From contig NZ_CP126889.1 in NCBI RefSeq assembly GCF_030246845.1, forward strand, positions 2,971,001 to 3,035,000: a DNA stretch of 64,000 bases. Reading direction: 5' to 3'. This document shows, in pieces, positions 54,922 to 63,092 of the stretch; the first letter of the stretch is position 1, and each line of letters starts with the position of its first letter. Below the pieces are notes generated by a model, which worked only from the letters and a program-made list of their open reading frames with translations, searched no databases and was not told the DNA's origin. The translations under genes were made by a program, and so were the position numbers. This stretch comes from Enhydrobacter sp. (lineage in GTDB: Bacteria; Pseudomonadota; Alphaproteobacteria; Reyranellales; Reyranellaceae).

Positions 54922-56036
54922 TCGCGCGCTTTCTCTGGAAGGGCGTCGATCGCAGGCTGCGCTGGCTTATCGCCCTGGTGCTGGCGGCGGGCATCGTGCC
55001 GGTTCTCCCCGATCTTTTGCTGCCGGCCGGCAGCGCCCTCCATGTGCCGGCGTGGGTGCTGCAGCTCGTCGGCAAGTATCTTTGCTACGCCGCCCTCGCG
55101 CTCGCGATCGATCTCGTCTGGGGCTATTGCGGCATCCTGACACTCGGCCATGCCGCCTTCTTCGCACTGGGCGGCTACTGCATGGGCATGTACCTGATGC
55201 GCCAGATCGGCAGCCGCGGTGTCTATGGCAACCCGGTGCTGCCCGATTTCATGGTGTTCCTGAACTACAAGGAGCTGCCCTGGTTCTGGCACGGCTTCGA
55301 CCAGTTCTGGTTCGCCGCGGTCATGGTCCTGATCGTGCCGAGCGCGCTCGCGCTGGCGCTGGGCTGGTTCGCCTTCAGGAGCCGCGTCACCGGTGTCTAT
55401 CTCTCGATCATCACCCAGGCAATGACCTTCGCGCTGATGCTCGCCTTCTTCCGCAACGACATGGGGCTCGGCGGCAACAACGGCATGACCGACTTCAAGG
55501 ACATCCTGGGCTTTCCGCTGCAGGCGGATGGCACGCGCGCGGCCCTCTATCTCGCCTCGGCGCTGATGCTGGCGCTCTTCCTGGCGATCTCCGGCGCCGT
55601 GGTCGGCTCGCGCTTCGGCAAGGCGCTGACGGCCGTACGCGACGCCGAGAGCCGCATGCGATTCCTGGGCTACCGGGTCGAGGGCTACAAGCTCTTCGTC
55701 TTCGTGCTGTCGGCCGCCATGGCGGGGATCGCGGGCGCGCTCTACGTGCCGCAGGTGGGCATCATCAACCCCAGTGAGTTCGCGCCGGGCAACTCGATCG
55801 AGGCCGTGCTGTGGGTCGCGGTCGGTGGCCGCGGCACGCTGATCGGTCCCGTCGTCGGCGCCTTCCTGGTGAACTGGGCCAAGACCTATCTCACCGGCGC
55901 GCTGCCCGAGGCCTGGCTGTTCGCGCTGGCGGGCCTCTTCGTCGCCGTGACGCTGTTCCTGCCCAAGGGCGTGGTCGGGCTGTGGACGCAGCTCAGGACG
56001 GGCAGGGCGCGACCCGTCAGGACGGCGACGACATGA
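54918..56036 (+). CDS. urtC: urea ABC transporter permease UrtC
   Basis: A 372-residue LivM-type permease with about ten membrane helices. Motifs are LAIDLVWGYCGILTLGHAAF, FALGGYCMGMYLMRQIGSRG, SRVTGVYLSIITQAMTFALM, AFFRNDMGLGGNNGMTDFKD and ALTAVRDAESRMRFLGYRVE. The GGNNGMTDF segment marks UrtC. It starts within the urtB stop (ATGA) and ends within the urtD start, so urtBCD are translated as a coupled series. Confidence 0.95.
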   Translation: MIARFLWKGVDRRLRWLIALVLAAGIVPVLPDLLLPAGSALHVPAWVLQLVGKYLCYAALALAIDLVWGYCGILTLGHAAFFALGGYCMGMYLMRQIGSRGVYGNPVLPDFMVFLNYKELPWFWHGFDQFWFAAVMVLIVPSALALALGWFAFRSRVTGVYLSIITQAMTFALMLAFFRNDMGLGGNNGMTDFKDILGFPLQADGTRAALYLASALMLALFLAISGAVVGSRFGKALTAVRDAESRMRFLGYRVEGYKLFVFVLSAAMAGIAGALYVPQVGIINPSEFAPGNSIEAVLWVAVGGRGTLIGPVVGAFLVNWAKTYLTGALPEAWLFALAGLFVAVTLFLPKGVVGLWTQLRTGRARPVRTATT

Positions 56037-56791
56037 TCCCGACTCCAAGATCCACCTCGGCGCTGCTTTATCTCAGCGGCGTCACGGTCTCGTTCGACGG
56101 TTTCAGGGCCCTGAACAATCTTTCGCTGCTGGTCGAGCCCGGCGAGATGCGCGCCATCATCGGCCCCAACGGCGCGGGCAAGACCACCATGATGGACGTG
56201 ATCACGGGCAAGATCCGTCCCGACGAGGGCGAGGTGGTGTTCGACGGCCAGGCCGACCTCACCCGCCTCGACGAGGCCGAGATCGCGACGCTGGGAATCG
56301 GCCGGAAGTTCCAGAAGCCGACCGTGTTCGAGAATCATACGGTGCGCGACAATCTCATGCTGGCGCTGGCAGGACCGCGGAGCTGGTACCGGCTGCTGAC
56401 GGCGATGCCGACCAAGGCCGAGAACGATCGCCTCGAGGCGGTCCTGGCGGTGATCCGCATGGGCCCGCAGCAGCACATGCCGGCGGCGCGGCTCAGCCAC
56501 GGCCAGAAGCAGTGGCTGGAGATCGGCATGCTGCTGGCGCAGGATCCCAAGCTCCTTCTGGTCGACGAGCCGGTCGCGGGCATGACCGACGTCGAGACCG
56601 AGACCACGGCGCAGGTGCTGCGCGAGATAAACAAGTCCCATTCGGTCGTCGTGGTCGAGCACGACATGAGCTTCGTGCGCGCGCTCGGCGTCAAGGTGAC
56701 GGTGCTGCACGAGGGCTCGATGCTGGCGGAGGGCACGCTCGACCAGGTGAGCGCCGACCCGCGCGTGGTCGAAGTGTATCTGGGGCGCTAG
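56033..56791 (+). CDS. urtD: urea ABC transporter ATPase UrtD
   Basis: A 252-residue ABC ATPase of the LivG type. Walker A IIGPNGAGKTTMMDVITG, the Q-loop region IGRKFQKPTVFENHTVRDNL, signature LSHGQKQWLEIGMLLA (with H in place of the second S/G residue), Walker B LLLVDEPVAGMTDVETETT and switch His VVVVEHDMSFVRALG are present. It pairs with UrtE to drive urea import. The start overlaps the urtC stop. Confidence 0.95.
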   Translation: MIPTPRSTSALLYLSGVTVSFDGFRALNNLSLLVEPGEMRAIIGPNGAGKTTMMDVITGKIRPDEGEVVFDGQADLTRLDEAEIATLGIGRKFQKPTVFENHTVRDNLMLALAGPRSWYRLLTAMPTKAENDRLEAVLAVIRMGPQQHMPAARLSHGQKQWLEIGMLLAQDPKLLLVDEPVAGMTDVETETTAQVLREINKSHSVVVVEHDMSFVRALGVKVTVLHEGSMLAEGTLDQVSADPRVVEVYLGR

Positions 56792-56794
56792 GCG

Positions 56795-57490
56795 GTGCTC
56801 GCCGTTCGGAACGTCGACCTGTTCTACGGTGCCGCCCAGGCGCTGCGCTCGGTGTCGCTGGCGGCGGCCGTCGGTCGCGTGACCTGCCTGCTGGGCCGCA
56901 ACGGCGTCGGAAAGACGAGCCTGCTGCGCGCCATCGTCGGCCTGCAGCCCGTCGCTTCAGGCTCGATATCGGTCGATGGCCAGGACGTTTCGCGACTCCC
57001 GCCGTTCGAGCGCGCTCGGCGCGGCGTCGCCCTGGTGCCGCAAGGTCGCGAGATCTTCCCGCTGCTCACGGTGAAGGAGAACCTGGAGACGGGCTTCGCG
57101 CCGCTCGAACGCGACCTGCGCAAGGTGCCGGACGAGGTCTTCGAGCTTTTCCCGGTGCTGCAGGGCATGCTGCATCGCCGGGGCGGCGACCTCTCGGGCG
57201 GTCAGCAGCAGCAGCTTGCCATCGGCCGCGCGCTCGCCATGCGGCCCAGGCTGCTGGTGCTGGACGAGCCCACCGAGGGCGTCCAGCCCTCGGTCATCAA
57301 GGATATCGGCCGCGCCATCGCCTTCCTGCGTCAGCGCGGCGGCATGGCCATCCTGCTGGTGGAGCAGTATCTCGAGTTCGCCCAGGAGCTTGCCGACGAT
57401 TTCGCCGTCATGGATCGCGGCGAGATCGTGCTGTCAGGCACCCGCGAGACCTTCGACGCCGACGCCGTTCGCCGCCACATGACGGTCTGA
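56795..57490 (+). CDS. urtE: urea ABC transporter ATPase UrtE
   Basis: A 231-residue LivF-type ATPase, starting at GTG 56795, three bases after the urtD stop. Walker A LLGRNGVGKTSLLRAIVG, IFPLLTVKENLETGFAPLER, the signature LSGGQQQQLAIGRALAM, Walker B LLVLDEPTEGVQPSVIKDIG and switch His-equivalent Gln in LLVEQYLEFAQ match UrtE. It is the last gene of the urt operon and is followed by a 243-base repeat-rich gap. Confidence 0.95.
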   Translation: MLAVRNVDLFYGAAQALRSVSLAAAVGRVTCLLGRNGVGKTSLLRAIVGLQPVASGSISVDGQDVSRLPPFERARRGVALVPQGREIFPLLTVKENLETGFAPLERDLRKVPDEVFELFPVLQGMLHRRGGDLSGGQQQQLAIGRALAMRPRLLVLDEPTEGVQPSVIKDIGRAIAFLRQRGGMAILLVEQYLEFAQELADDFAVMDRGEIVLSGTRETFDADAVRRHMTV

Positions 57491-57564
57491 CTGCGCTACT
57501 GGAGGTCGTCACCGGCAGCGTGACCCTCGAAAATGAAACGGGTGCCTTAGATCGCAACAGGTTG

Positions 57565-57638
57565 TGTCATCCCGAGCGGAGCGAGGGATCTTTGGCTGGC
57601 GCCGATAAAGGATCCCTCGCATTTGCTCGGGATGACAC
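57565..57638. repeat. 74-base palindromic repeat downstream of urtE
   Basis: Outer arms GTGTCATCCCGAGC (57565-57578) and GCTCGGGATGACAC (57625-57638) and inner arms GCGAGGGATC (57581-57590) and GATCCCTCGC (57611-57620) give a long near-perfect hairpin. The half at 26724 belongs to the same family. It may also terminate the urt operon. Confidence 0.65.
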
Positions 57639-57672
57639 GATACTGGGCGTCTGCTCTTGTTTCTCGTTAGTA

Positions 57673-57718
57673 GCGCGCTCCTCTGACCGCTCATCGGAGC
57701 GCGCCACTCCGGTGGCGC
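57673..57718 (+). repeat. dispersed palindromic repeat, copy 4
   Basis: GCGCGCTCC (57673) pairs with GGAGCGCGC (57696-57704), and alternatively the core GCGCCAC-TCCG-GTGGCGC (57701-57718) folds on its own; the 28-base core unit starts at CAT 57692. It lies just before the end of the leftward amidohydrolase gene at 57734. Confidence 0.6.
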
Positions 57719-57733
57719 TCATACGCCTCGAGG

Positions 57734-59428
57734 CTATCGAGCCCGCACGAGCCGTCCCGGCCGCTCGCCGGTCAGCTCGTCGTCATGCACTGTCTCGACG
57801 CCGGCGACGAAGGTATGACGATAACCCGAGGCGCACTGGATCAGGCGGCGGCCGCCAGCGGGGAGGTCGTAGACGACCTCGGGCCGCTCGAGCTGCAGGG
57901 CATCGAAGTCGATCACGTTGATGTCGGCCTTGCAGCCCGGCGCCAGCAGCCCGCGATCGTGCAGGCCGTAGGCTTCGGCCGTGCCGCGGGTTTGCTTGGC
58001 GACCAGGAATTCCAGCGGCAGGGTCGGCCCGCGCTTGCGGTCGCGGCCCCACAGCGTGAGCAGCGAGGTCGGCGAGGAGGCGTCGCAGATGACACCGACA
58101 TGCGCGCCGCCGTCAGCCACGCCCAGGACCGTCGCAGAATCGGTGATCATCTCGTGCACCACGTCGAGGCTGCCATAGGCGTAATTCTCGAAGGGCAACA
58201 TCAGCAAGCCTTTGCCTTCCTGCGCCATCAGCACATCGAGCGCGACCGCCTGCGGCGTACGGCCGGTGCGCTGCGCGACCGCCGCCACCGAGTTCCGCGC
58301 CTCCGGCTCATAGTCCGGCCGGTCGCCGACCGGGAACATCTTGTGGAATGACTCTCCCATGAAGGCTGGTCCGGCGCCGCCGCTGCGTGGCTCGAGCAGG
58401 CGTGTGCGCAGCGCCGCGTCGCCGGCCAGGCGGGCGTAGCGTTCGGTCGGGGCGAAGTCGCGCAGCTCGCGCCACACGGGATGGGCGACGAAAGGATTGA
58501 CCGTCGTCTCGAGGCCCATGATCACGCCGATCGGCCGCGAGCCGACCTGCGCATTGGCGGCCCGGCCGGCGCGCCGCACGCTGTGAACCTGGTCCAGCGT
58601 CTCACGCCAGAGCTTGGGTTGCGCATCGACCTGCACCAGCAGGACGGAGAGCGGCCGGCCGGCGAGCGCCGCCGCGGCGCTGAGCGCCTCGAACTCGCCG
58701 GGCCCGAAGTCGGAATTGACCTGCAGGACGCCACGGCCTGCCCGCTTCATTCCCTCGGCCAGCGCGAGCAGCTCGGCCTCGCGCGCCGAAAGTGACGGCG
58801 TGAAGCGGCCGTCGCGCGCCTTGTGCTTGGTGGTGCGCGAGGTGGTGACGCCGAGTGCGCCCGCCTGCAGCGCTTCGGCGGTGAGCCGCGTCATCTCCTC
58901 CCGCTCGCGCTCGCCCGGCGCTTCGGCATGATCGGCGCCGCGCTCGCCCATGACATAGAAGCGCAGCGCACCATGCGGGAGCTGCGCCGCCACGTCGACC
59001 GCGCGCGGCATCGCCTCCAGCGCATCGAGATATTGCGGAAAGGATTCCCAGTCGAACTTGACGCCCTCGCTCAGCACGGTGCCGGGAATGTCCTCGACGC
59101 CCTCCATCAGGTTGATGAGATAGGCCGACTTGCCGCGCCGCACCGGCGCGAAGCCCACGCCGCAATTGCCGAACACCGTCGTCGTGACGCCGTGCCAGGA
59201 GGAAGGTGTGACGAACGGATCCCAGGTCGCCTGACCATCGTAGTGGGTGTGGATGTCGACGAAGCCCGGTGCGACGATCAGCCCGCCGGCATCGATCTCG
59301 CGCTTGCCGGCGCCGAGCTTCGGCCCAACGGCGGCGACTCGGCCGCCCTGCACTGCAACATCGGCGATCCGGCGCGGCGCGCCCGAGCCATCGATCACGG
59401 TTCCGTTTCGGATGACGAGGTCATGCAT
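57734..59428 (-). CDS. N-acyl-D-amino-acid deacylase-family amidohydrolase, second copy
   Basis: A 564-residue amidohydrolase, the same length as the one at 17182 but clearly diverged. It begins MHDLVIRNGTVIDGSGAPRR, with H60/H62 (FVDIHTHYDGQATWDPF), C89 (TTTVFGNCGVGFAPV), GVADGGAHVGVICDASSPTS (catalytic Asp region) and LLAPGCKADINVIDFDAL. The FGNCGVGFAPVRRG segment is that of the D-aminoacylase family. The start at 59428 is preferred over a GTG at 59452 because the conserved domain begins directly. It is divergent from the OYE gene. Confidence 0.88.
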   Translation of the reverse strand: MHDLVIRNGTVIDGSGAPRRIADVAVQGGRVAAVGPKLGAGKREIDAGGLIVAPGFVDIHTHYDGQATWDPFVTPSSWHGVTTTVFGNCGVGFAPVRRGKSAYLINLMEGVEDIPGTVLSEGVKFDWESFPQYLDALEAMPRAVDVAAQLPHGALRFYVMGERGADHAEAPGEREREEMTRLTAEALQAGALGVTTSRTTKHKARDGRFTPSLSAREAELLALAEGMKRAGRGVLQVNSDFGPGEFEALSAAAALAGRPLSVLLVQVDAQPKLWRETLDQVHSVRRAGRAANAQVGSRPIGVIMGLETTVNPFVAHPVWRELRDFAPTERYARLAGDAALRTRLLEPRSGGAGPAFMGESFHKMFPVGDRPDYEPEARNSVAAVAQRTGRTPQAVALDVLMAQEGKGLLMLPFENYAYGSLDVVHEMITDSATVLGVADGGAHVGVICDASSPTSLLTLWGRDRKRGPTLPLEFLVAKQTRGTAEAYGLHDRGLLAPGCKADINVIDFDALQLERPEVVYDLPAGGRRLIQCASGYRHTFVAGVETVHDDELTGERPGRLVRAR

Positions 59429-59506
59429 GGCGCAAGGATAGGCCGAGGCCACGGGCCCGGTCTATGTTCTGCGGCCCGCGAGCCATCCCATTGGGGAGAA
59501 CGACCC

Positions 59507-60649
59507 TTGCAAAGACCGCTGCTCTTCACGCCCCTCAAGCTACGGAGCGTCACCGCACCCAACCGCGCCGTCGTTTCGCCCATGGTCCAGTATCGGGCTG
59601 TCAATGGACAGGTGAACGACTACCATCTGGTCCACCTCGGCAAATTCGCGTTGGGCGGTTTCGGCATCGTCTTCACCGAGAACTGCGCCGTCGAGCCGCG
59701 GGGACGCGTGACGCAAGGCGATCTCGGGATGTGGGACGACAGCCAGATCGAAAGCCATCGTCGACTGACTCGGTTCCTGAAGCAGGAAGGGGCGCTCGCC
59801 GCCACCCAGATCACCCATTCCGGCCGCAAGGGCTCGACGCCACGCTCGTTCGACAGGCCGGGCCAGCTCGGGCCGGAGGGCGCCGGCTGGCAGCGCTGGC
59901 AGGTCGTCGGTCCGTCGGAACTGCCGGCTGGCGAGGGCTACCCAACACCCAAACAGCTTTCCGAGGCAGAAATCGACGACATCGTGCGGAAGTTCGGTGA
60001 AGCCGCCAGGCGGGCCGATGTGGCCGGCTACGACGTGATCGAGGTCCATGGCGCGCACGGCTATCTGCTGGCGCAGTTCCTCTCGCCCGTCAGCAACAAG
60101 CGCAACGACCAGTATGGCGGCGACCGCGCCGGCCGCATGCGCTTTCCGCTCGCCGTGGCGCGCGCCGTGCGCGCCAACTGGCCGGAGCACAAGCCGATGT
60201 TCATCCGTGTGTCGGCAGTCGATGGCGCCGGCGGCTGGGACGTCGAGGACTCGGTCGCTTATGCCAGGGAGCTGAAGGCGCTGGGCGTCGACGTGGTCGA
60301 CACCTCGTCGGGCGGCCTGACAGGGCTTTCGACGGCGCTGCCGGTGAAGCGCACGCCAGGCTTTCAGGTGCCGTTCGCCGCCGCCATCAAGCGCGGCGCC
60401 GGCATTTCCACCATGGCGGTCGGCCTCATCCTCGACGGCCCGCAGGCCGAGGCTATCCTGCAGGCGGGCGACGCCGACCTGATCGCGATCGGTCGCCAGG
60501 CGCTTTACGATCCGTTCTGGGCGCTGCACGCGGCGCAGGAGCTGGGCTGCGACGCGAGCTTCGAGATGTGGAACCCCGAATACGGCTGGTGGCTGGAGAA
60601 GCGGAAGAACAATCTTCCGGACAGGAAGATGGCGGGAAGCGCATCATGA
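59507..60649 (+). CDS. NADH:flavin oxidoreductase, Old Yellow Enzyme family
   Basis: A 380-residue FMN enzyme starting at TTG 59507, which is preceded at eight bases by GGGGAGAA; no in-frame ATG occurs before codon 26. It opens LQRPLLFTPLKLRSVTAPNR, with SPMVQYRAVNGQVNDYHLVH, ATQITHSGRKGS, YDVIEVHGAHGYLLAQFLSP (substrate His pair), NKRNDQYGGDRAGRMRFPLA and LIAIGRQALYDPFWALHA. Relative to YqjM-type members the modulating Cys is replaced by Val27 (SPMVQY). It reduces activated C=C bonds of unknown substrates. The ATGA overlap couples it to the CoA-transferase. Confidence 0.9.
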   Translation: MQRPLLFTPLKLRSVTAPNRAVVSPMVQYRAVNGQVNDYHLVHLGKFALGGFGIVFTENCAVEPRGRVTQGDLGMWDDSQIESHRRLTRFLKQEGALAATQITHSGRKGSTPRSFDRPGQLGPEGAGWQRWQVVGPSELPAGEGYPTPKQLSEAEIDDIVRKFGEAARRADVAGYDVIEVHGAHGYLLAQFLSPVSNKRNDQYGGDRAGRMRFPLAVARAVRANWPEHKPMFIRVSAVDGAGGWDVEDSVAYARELKALGVDVVDTSSGGLTGLSTALPVKRTPGFQVPFAAAIKRGAGISTMAVGLILDGPQAEAILQAGDADLIAIGRQALYDPFWALHAAQELGCDASFEMWNPEYGWWLEKRKNNLPDRKMAGSAS

Positions 60650-61860
60650 CCGGCATCCTCGCAGGCCTGCGTATCGTCGAGGGCTCGGCCTTCATCGCGG
60701 CCCCTTTGGGCGGCATGACATTGGCCCAGCTCGGCGCCGACGTGATCCGCTTCGACGACATCCGTGGCGGGCTCGACAGCGACCGTTGGCCGGTGACCAA
60801 GGACGGCCGGTCGCTCTATTGGGCGGGGCTGAACAAGGGCAAGCGCTCGATCGCGGTCGATCTGCGCAATCCGAAAGGTCGCGAGCTGCTGACGGCGCTG
60901 ATCACGGCGCCGGGCGAAGGGGCAGGCATCTTCACCACCAACATGCCGGCGCGCGGCTGGCTATCCTACGACGAGCTCCGGAAGAAGCGGGCCGATCTAA
61001 TTGCGCTCAACATCATGGGCACGCGCGATGGCGCGGCGCAGGTCGACTACACCGTGAACGCAATCACCGGCTTTCCGATGGTGACAGGGCCTGCGAACCA
61101 TCGAGGCCCGGTCAATGCGGTGGCGCCGCCTTGGGATCTCGCGACCGCCTATGCCGGGGCCATGGCCTTGCTTGCCGCCGAACGGCATCGCCGGCTGACC
61201 GGGCAGGGTCAGCGCATCGTGCTGCCACTGCAGGACATGGCGCTCGCCGCGACCTCGGCGCTCGGATATCTCGGCGAGGCCGCCATCAATGACGTCGACC
61301 GCCCGCGGCTGGGCAACGAAATCTTCGGCACCTTCGGCCGCGACTTTCGCACGAAAGATGGCAAGTACGTCGTGATCTGCATCTTCTCCGACCGCCATGT
61401 CGATGCGCTGGCCAAGGCCGGCGGCTTCGCGAGGGCTTTTGCCGCGGTCGAGAAGGAGAAGGGCGTTGATCTCAAGACCGATGCCGGTCGCTGGACCGCG
61501 CGCGCCGAACTCTGCGCGATTATCGAACCGTGGGTGGCGGCACACACGGCGGGTGAAGTCGGAGCGGTGCTCAAGGAGGCTGGCGCGCTGTGGGCGCCGT
61601 ACATGACCTTCCGCGAGCTGCTGCAGGACAAGGACGCCGTGCACGACAATCCGCTTTTCACCGTGATCGACCAACCGGGCATCGGCCGCTATCCGGTGGC
61701 CGCCACGCCGCTGCAGTTCGGTGCGGCGCCGCGCGATGCGCCACGGCCGGCGCCGCTGCTCGGCCAGCACACCGACGAGATCCTGTCCGGCATCCTGGGC
61801 CTTCCCGCCCACGAGATCGCCCGCCTGCACGACGAGAAGATCGTTGCCGGACCGCGATAG
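60646..61860 (+). CDS. CaiB/BaiF-family (class III) CoA-transferase
   Basis: A 404-residue acyl-CoA transferase. It begins MTGILAGLRIVEGSAFIAAP and shows LAQLGADVIRFDDIRGGLDS, WAGLNKGKRSIAVDLRNPKG, NAITGFPMVTGPANH, PPWDLATAYAGAMALLAAER and LGQHTDEILSGILGLPAHEI. The Asp of PPWDLATAYAGAMA is the likely catalytic carboxylate that forms the anhydride. It moves CoA between carboxylic acids, often aromatic or dicarboxylic ones. It lies between the OYE and the flavin hydroxylase, so the three may form one aromatic or alicyclic acid route. Confidence 0.9.
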   Translation: MTGILAGLRIVEGSAFIAAPLGGMTLAQLGADVIRFDDIRGGLDSDRWPVTKDGRSLYWAGLNKGKRSIAVDLRNPKGRELLTALITAPGEGAGIFTTNMPARGWLSYDELRKKRADLIALNIMGTRDGAAQVDYTVNAITGFPMVTGPANHRGPVNAVAPPWDLATAYAGAMALLAAERHRRLTGQGQRIVLPLQDMALAATSALGYLGEAAINDVDRPRLGNEIFGTFGRDFRTKDGKYVVICIFSDRHVDALAKAGGFARAFAAVEKEKGVDLKTDAGRWTARAELCAIIEPWVAAHTAGEVGAVLKEAGALWAPYMTFRELLQDKDAVHDNPLFTVIDQPGIGRYPVAATPLQFGAAPRDAPRPAPLLGQHTDEILSGILGLPAHEIARLHDEKIVAGPR

Positions 61861-63028
61861 GATTCTCATCGCCGGCGGCGGCATCGGCGGGCTGGCGGCG
61901 GCGCTGGCGCTGGCGCAAAAGGGCGTCGCGTCGCTGGTCCTTGAGAAGGCGTCGCAACTGGGCGAGATCGGCGCCGGCATCCAGCTCGGGCCCAACGCCT
62001 TCCACTGCTTCGATCGTCTGGGCGTCGGCGGGGCGGCACGCGCCATGGCGGTCTACATCGACCAGCTCCGATTGATGGATGCGATGGCCGACGGCGAGAT
62101 CATGCATATCGATCTCGGCGATGCTTTCCGCAGGCGCTTTGGAAATCCCTACGCTGTCGTGCATCGCGGTGACCTGCATGGCGTGCTGCTCGAGGGCTGC
62201 CGCGAGCATCCGCTGATCGAGCTCAGCGTCAGCAGCGAGGTCACGGGCTACGACCAGGACAGCCGGACAGTCACGGCGCGGCTCGGCAACGGCGAAACCG
62301 TGATCGGTGCGGCGCTGATCGGCGCTGATGGCCTGTGGTCGAACGTGCGGCGGCAGGTGGTGGGCGACGGCGCGCCGCGCGTCTCGGGCCATACAACCTA
62401 CCGATCGGTGATCCCGACCGAGCGGATGCCGGAGGACCTGCGCTGGAATGCGGCGACGCTCTGGGCCGGCCCGAAGTGCCACATCGTCCATTATCCGCTG
62501 TCGGGCTGGAAGGTGTTCAACCTCGTCGTCACCTATCACAACGACGCGCCCGAGCCGGTGGCCGGCAAGCCGGTGCCAGTGGAGGAGGTCCGGCGCGGCT
62601 TCGCGCATGTCTGCGATCGCGCCCAGAACATCATTCGTCACGGCACCGACTGGAGGATGTGGGTGCTGTGCGATCGCGAGCCGGTCGGCAACTGGGTCGA
62701 CGGCCGGGTGGCGCTGCTGGGCGACGCCGCGCATCCGATGCTGCAGTACATGGCGCAGGGCGCCTGCATGGCGATGGAGGATGCCGTGTGCCTTGCCGAT
62801 TCGCTGGCCCGCGATCCGACTGATCTGCCGGCCGGCCTCGCGCTCTATCGCGACCGCCGTCTGCTGCGGACGGCACGTGTGCAGCTCACCTCGCGCGCGA
62901 TCGGCGATCACGTCTATCATCCGGACGGTCCGCACGCGGCGCTGCGCAATGCGGTGATGAGCGCCAAGAGCCAGGCCGAATGGCTGAACGTCCTCGACTG
63001 GCTCTATGGCGGCAACGGCCTCGACTGA
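61844..63028 (+). CDS. FAD-dependent aromatic hydroxylase (3-hydroxybenzoate 6-hydroxylase-like)
   Basis: A 394-residue flavoprotein monooxygenase. RILIAGGGIGGLAAALALAQ gives the FAD motif, followed by LVLEKASQLGEIGAGIQLGP, NAFHCFDRLGVGG, LIGADGLWSNVRRQVVGDG (DG motif), YPLSGWKVFNLVVTY and GRVALLGDAAHPMLQYMAQG (GD motif). It is closest in style to 3-hydroxybenzoate 6-hydroxylases and salicylate hydroxylases. The best start is TTG 61844, which overlaps the CoA-transferase end by 17 bases with GAGAAG five bases upstream; no in-frame ATG precedes the FAD motif. The ring-cleavage genes of a gentisate route are not in the window. Confidence 0.87.
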   Translation: MPDRDRILIAGGGIGGLAAALALAQKGVASLVLEKASQLGEIGAGIQLGPNAFHCFDRLGVGGAARAMAVYIDQLRLMDAMADGEIMHIDLGDAFRRRFGNPYAVVHRGDLHGVLLEGCREHPLIELSVSSEVTGYDQDSRTVTARLGNGETVIGAALIGADGLWSNVRRQVVGDGAPRVSGHTTYRSVIPTERMPEDLRWNAATLWAGPKCHIVHYPLSGWKVFNLVVTYHNDAPEPVAGKPVPVEEVRRGFAHVCDRAQNIIRHGTDWRMWVLCDREPVGNWVDGRVALLGDAAHPMLQYMAQGACMAMEDAVCLADSLARDPTDLPAGLALYRDRRLLRTARVQLTSRAIGDHVYHPDGPHAALRNAVMSAKSQAEWLNVLDWLYGGNGLD

Positions 63029-63092
63029 TCCGCGGGACTCTCTTCGGTCAGCACCGAAATGACGGCCGGCCAGGAGCGCCTATCTCCCGGTC

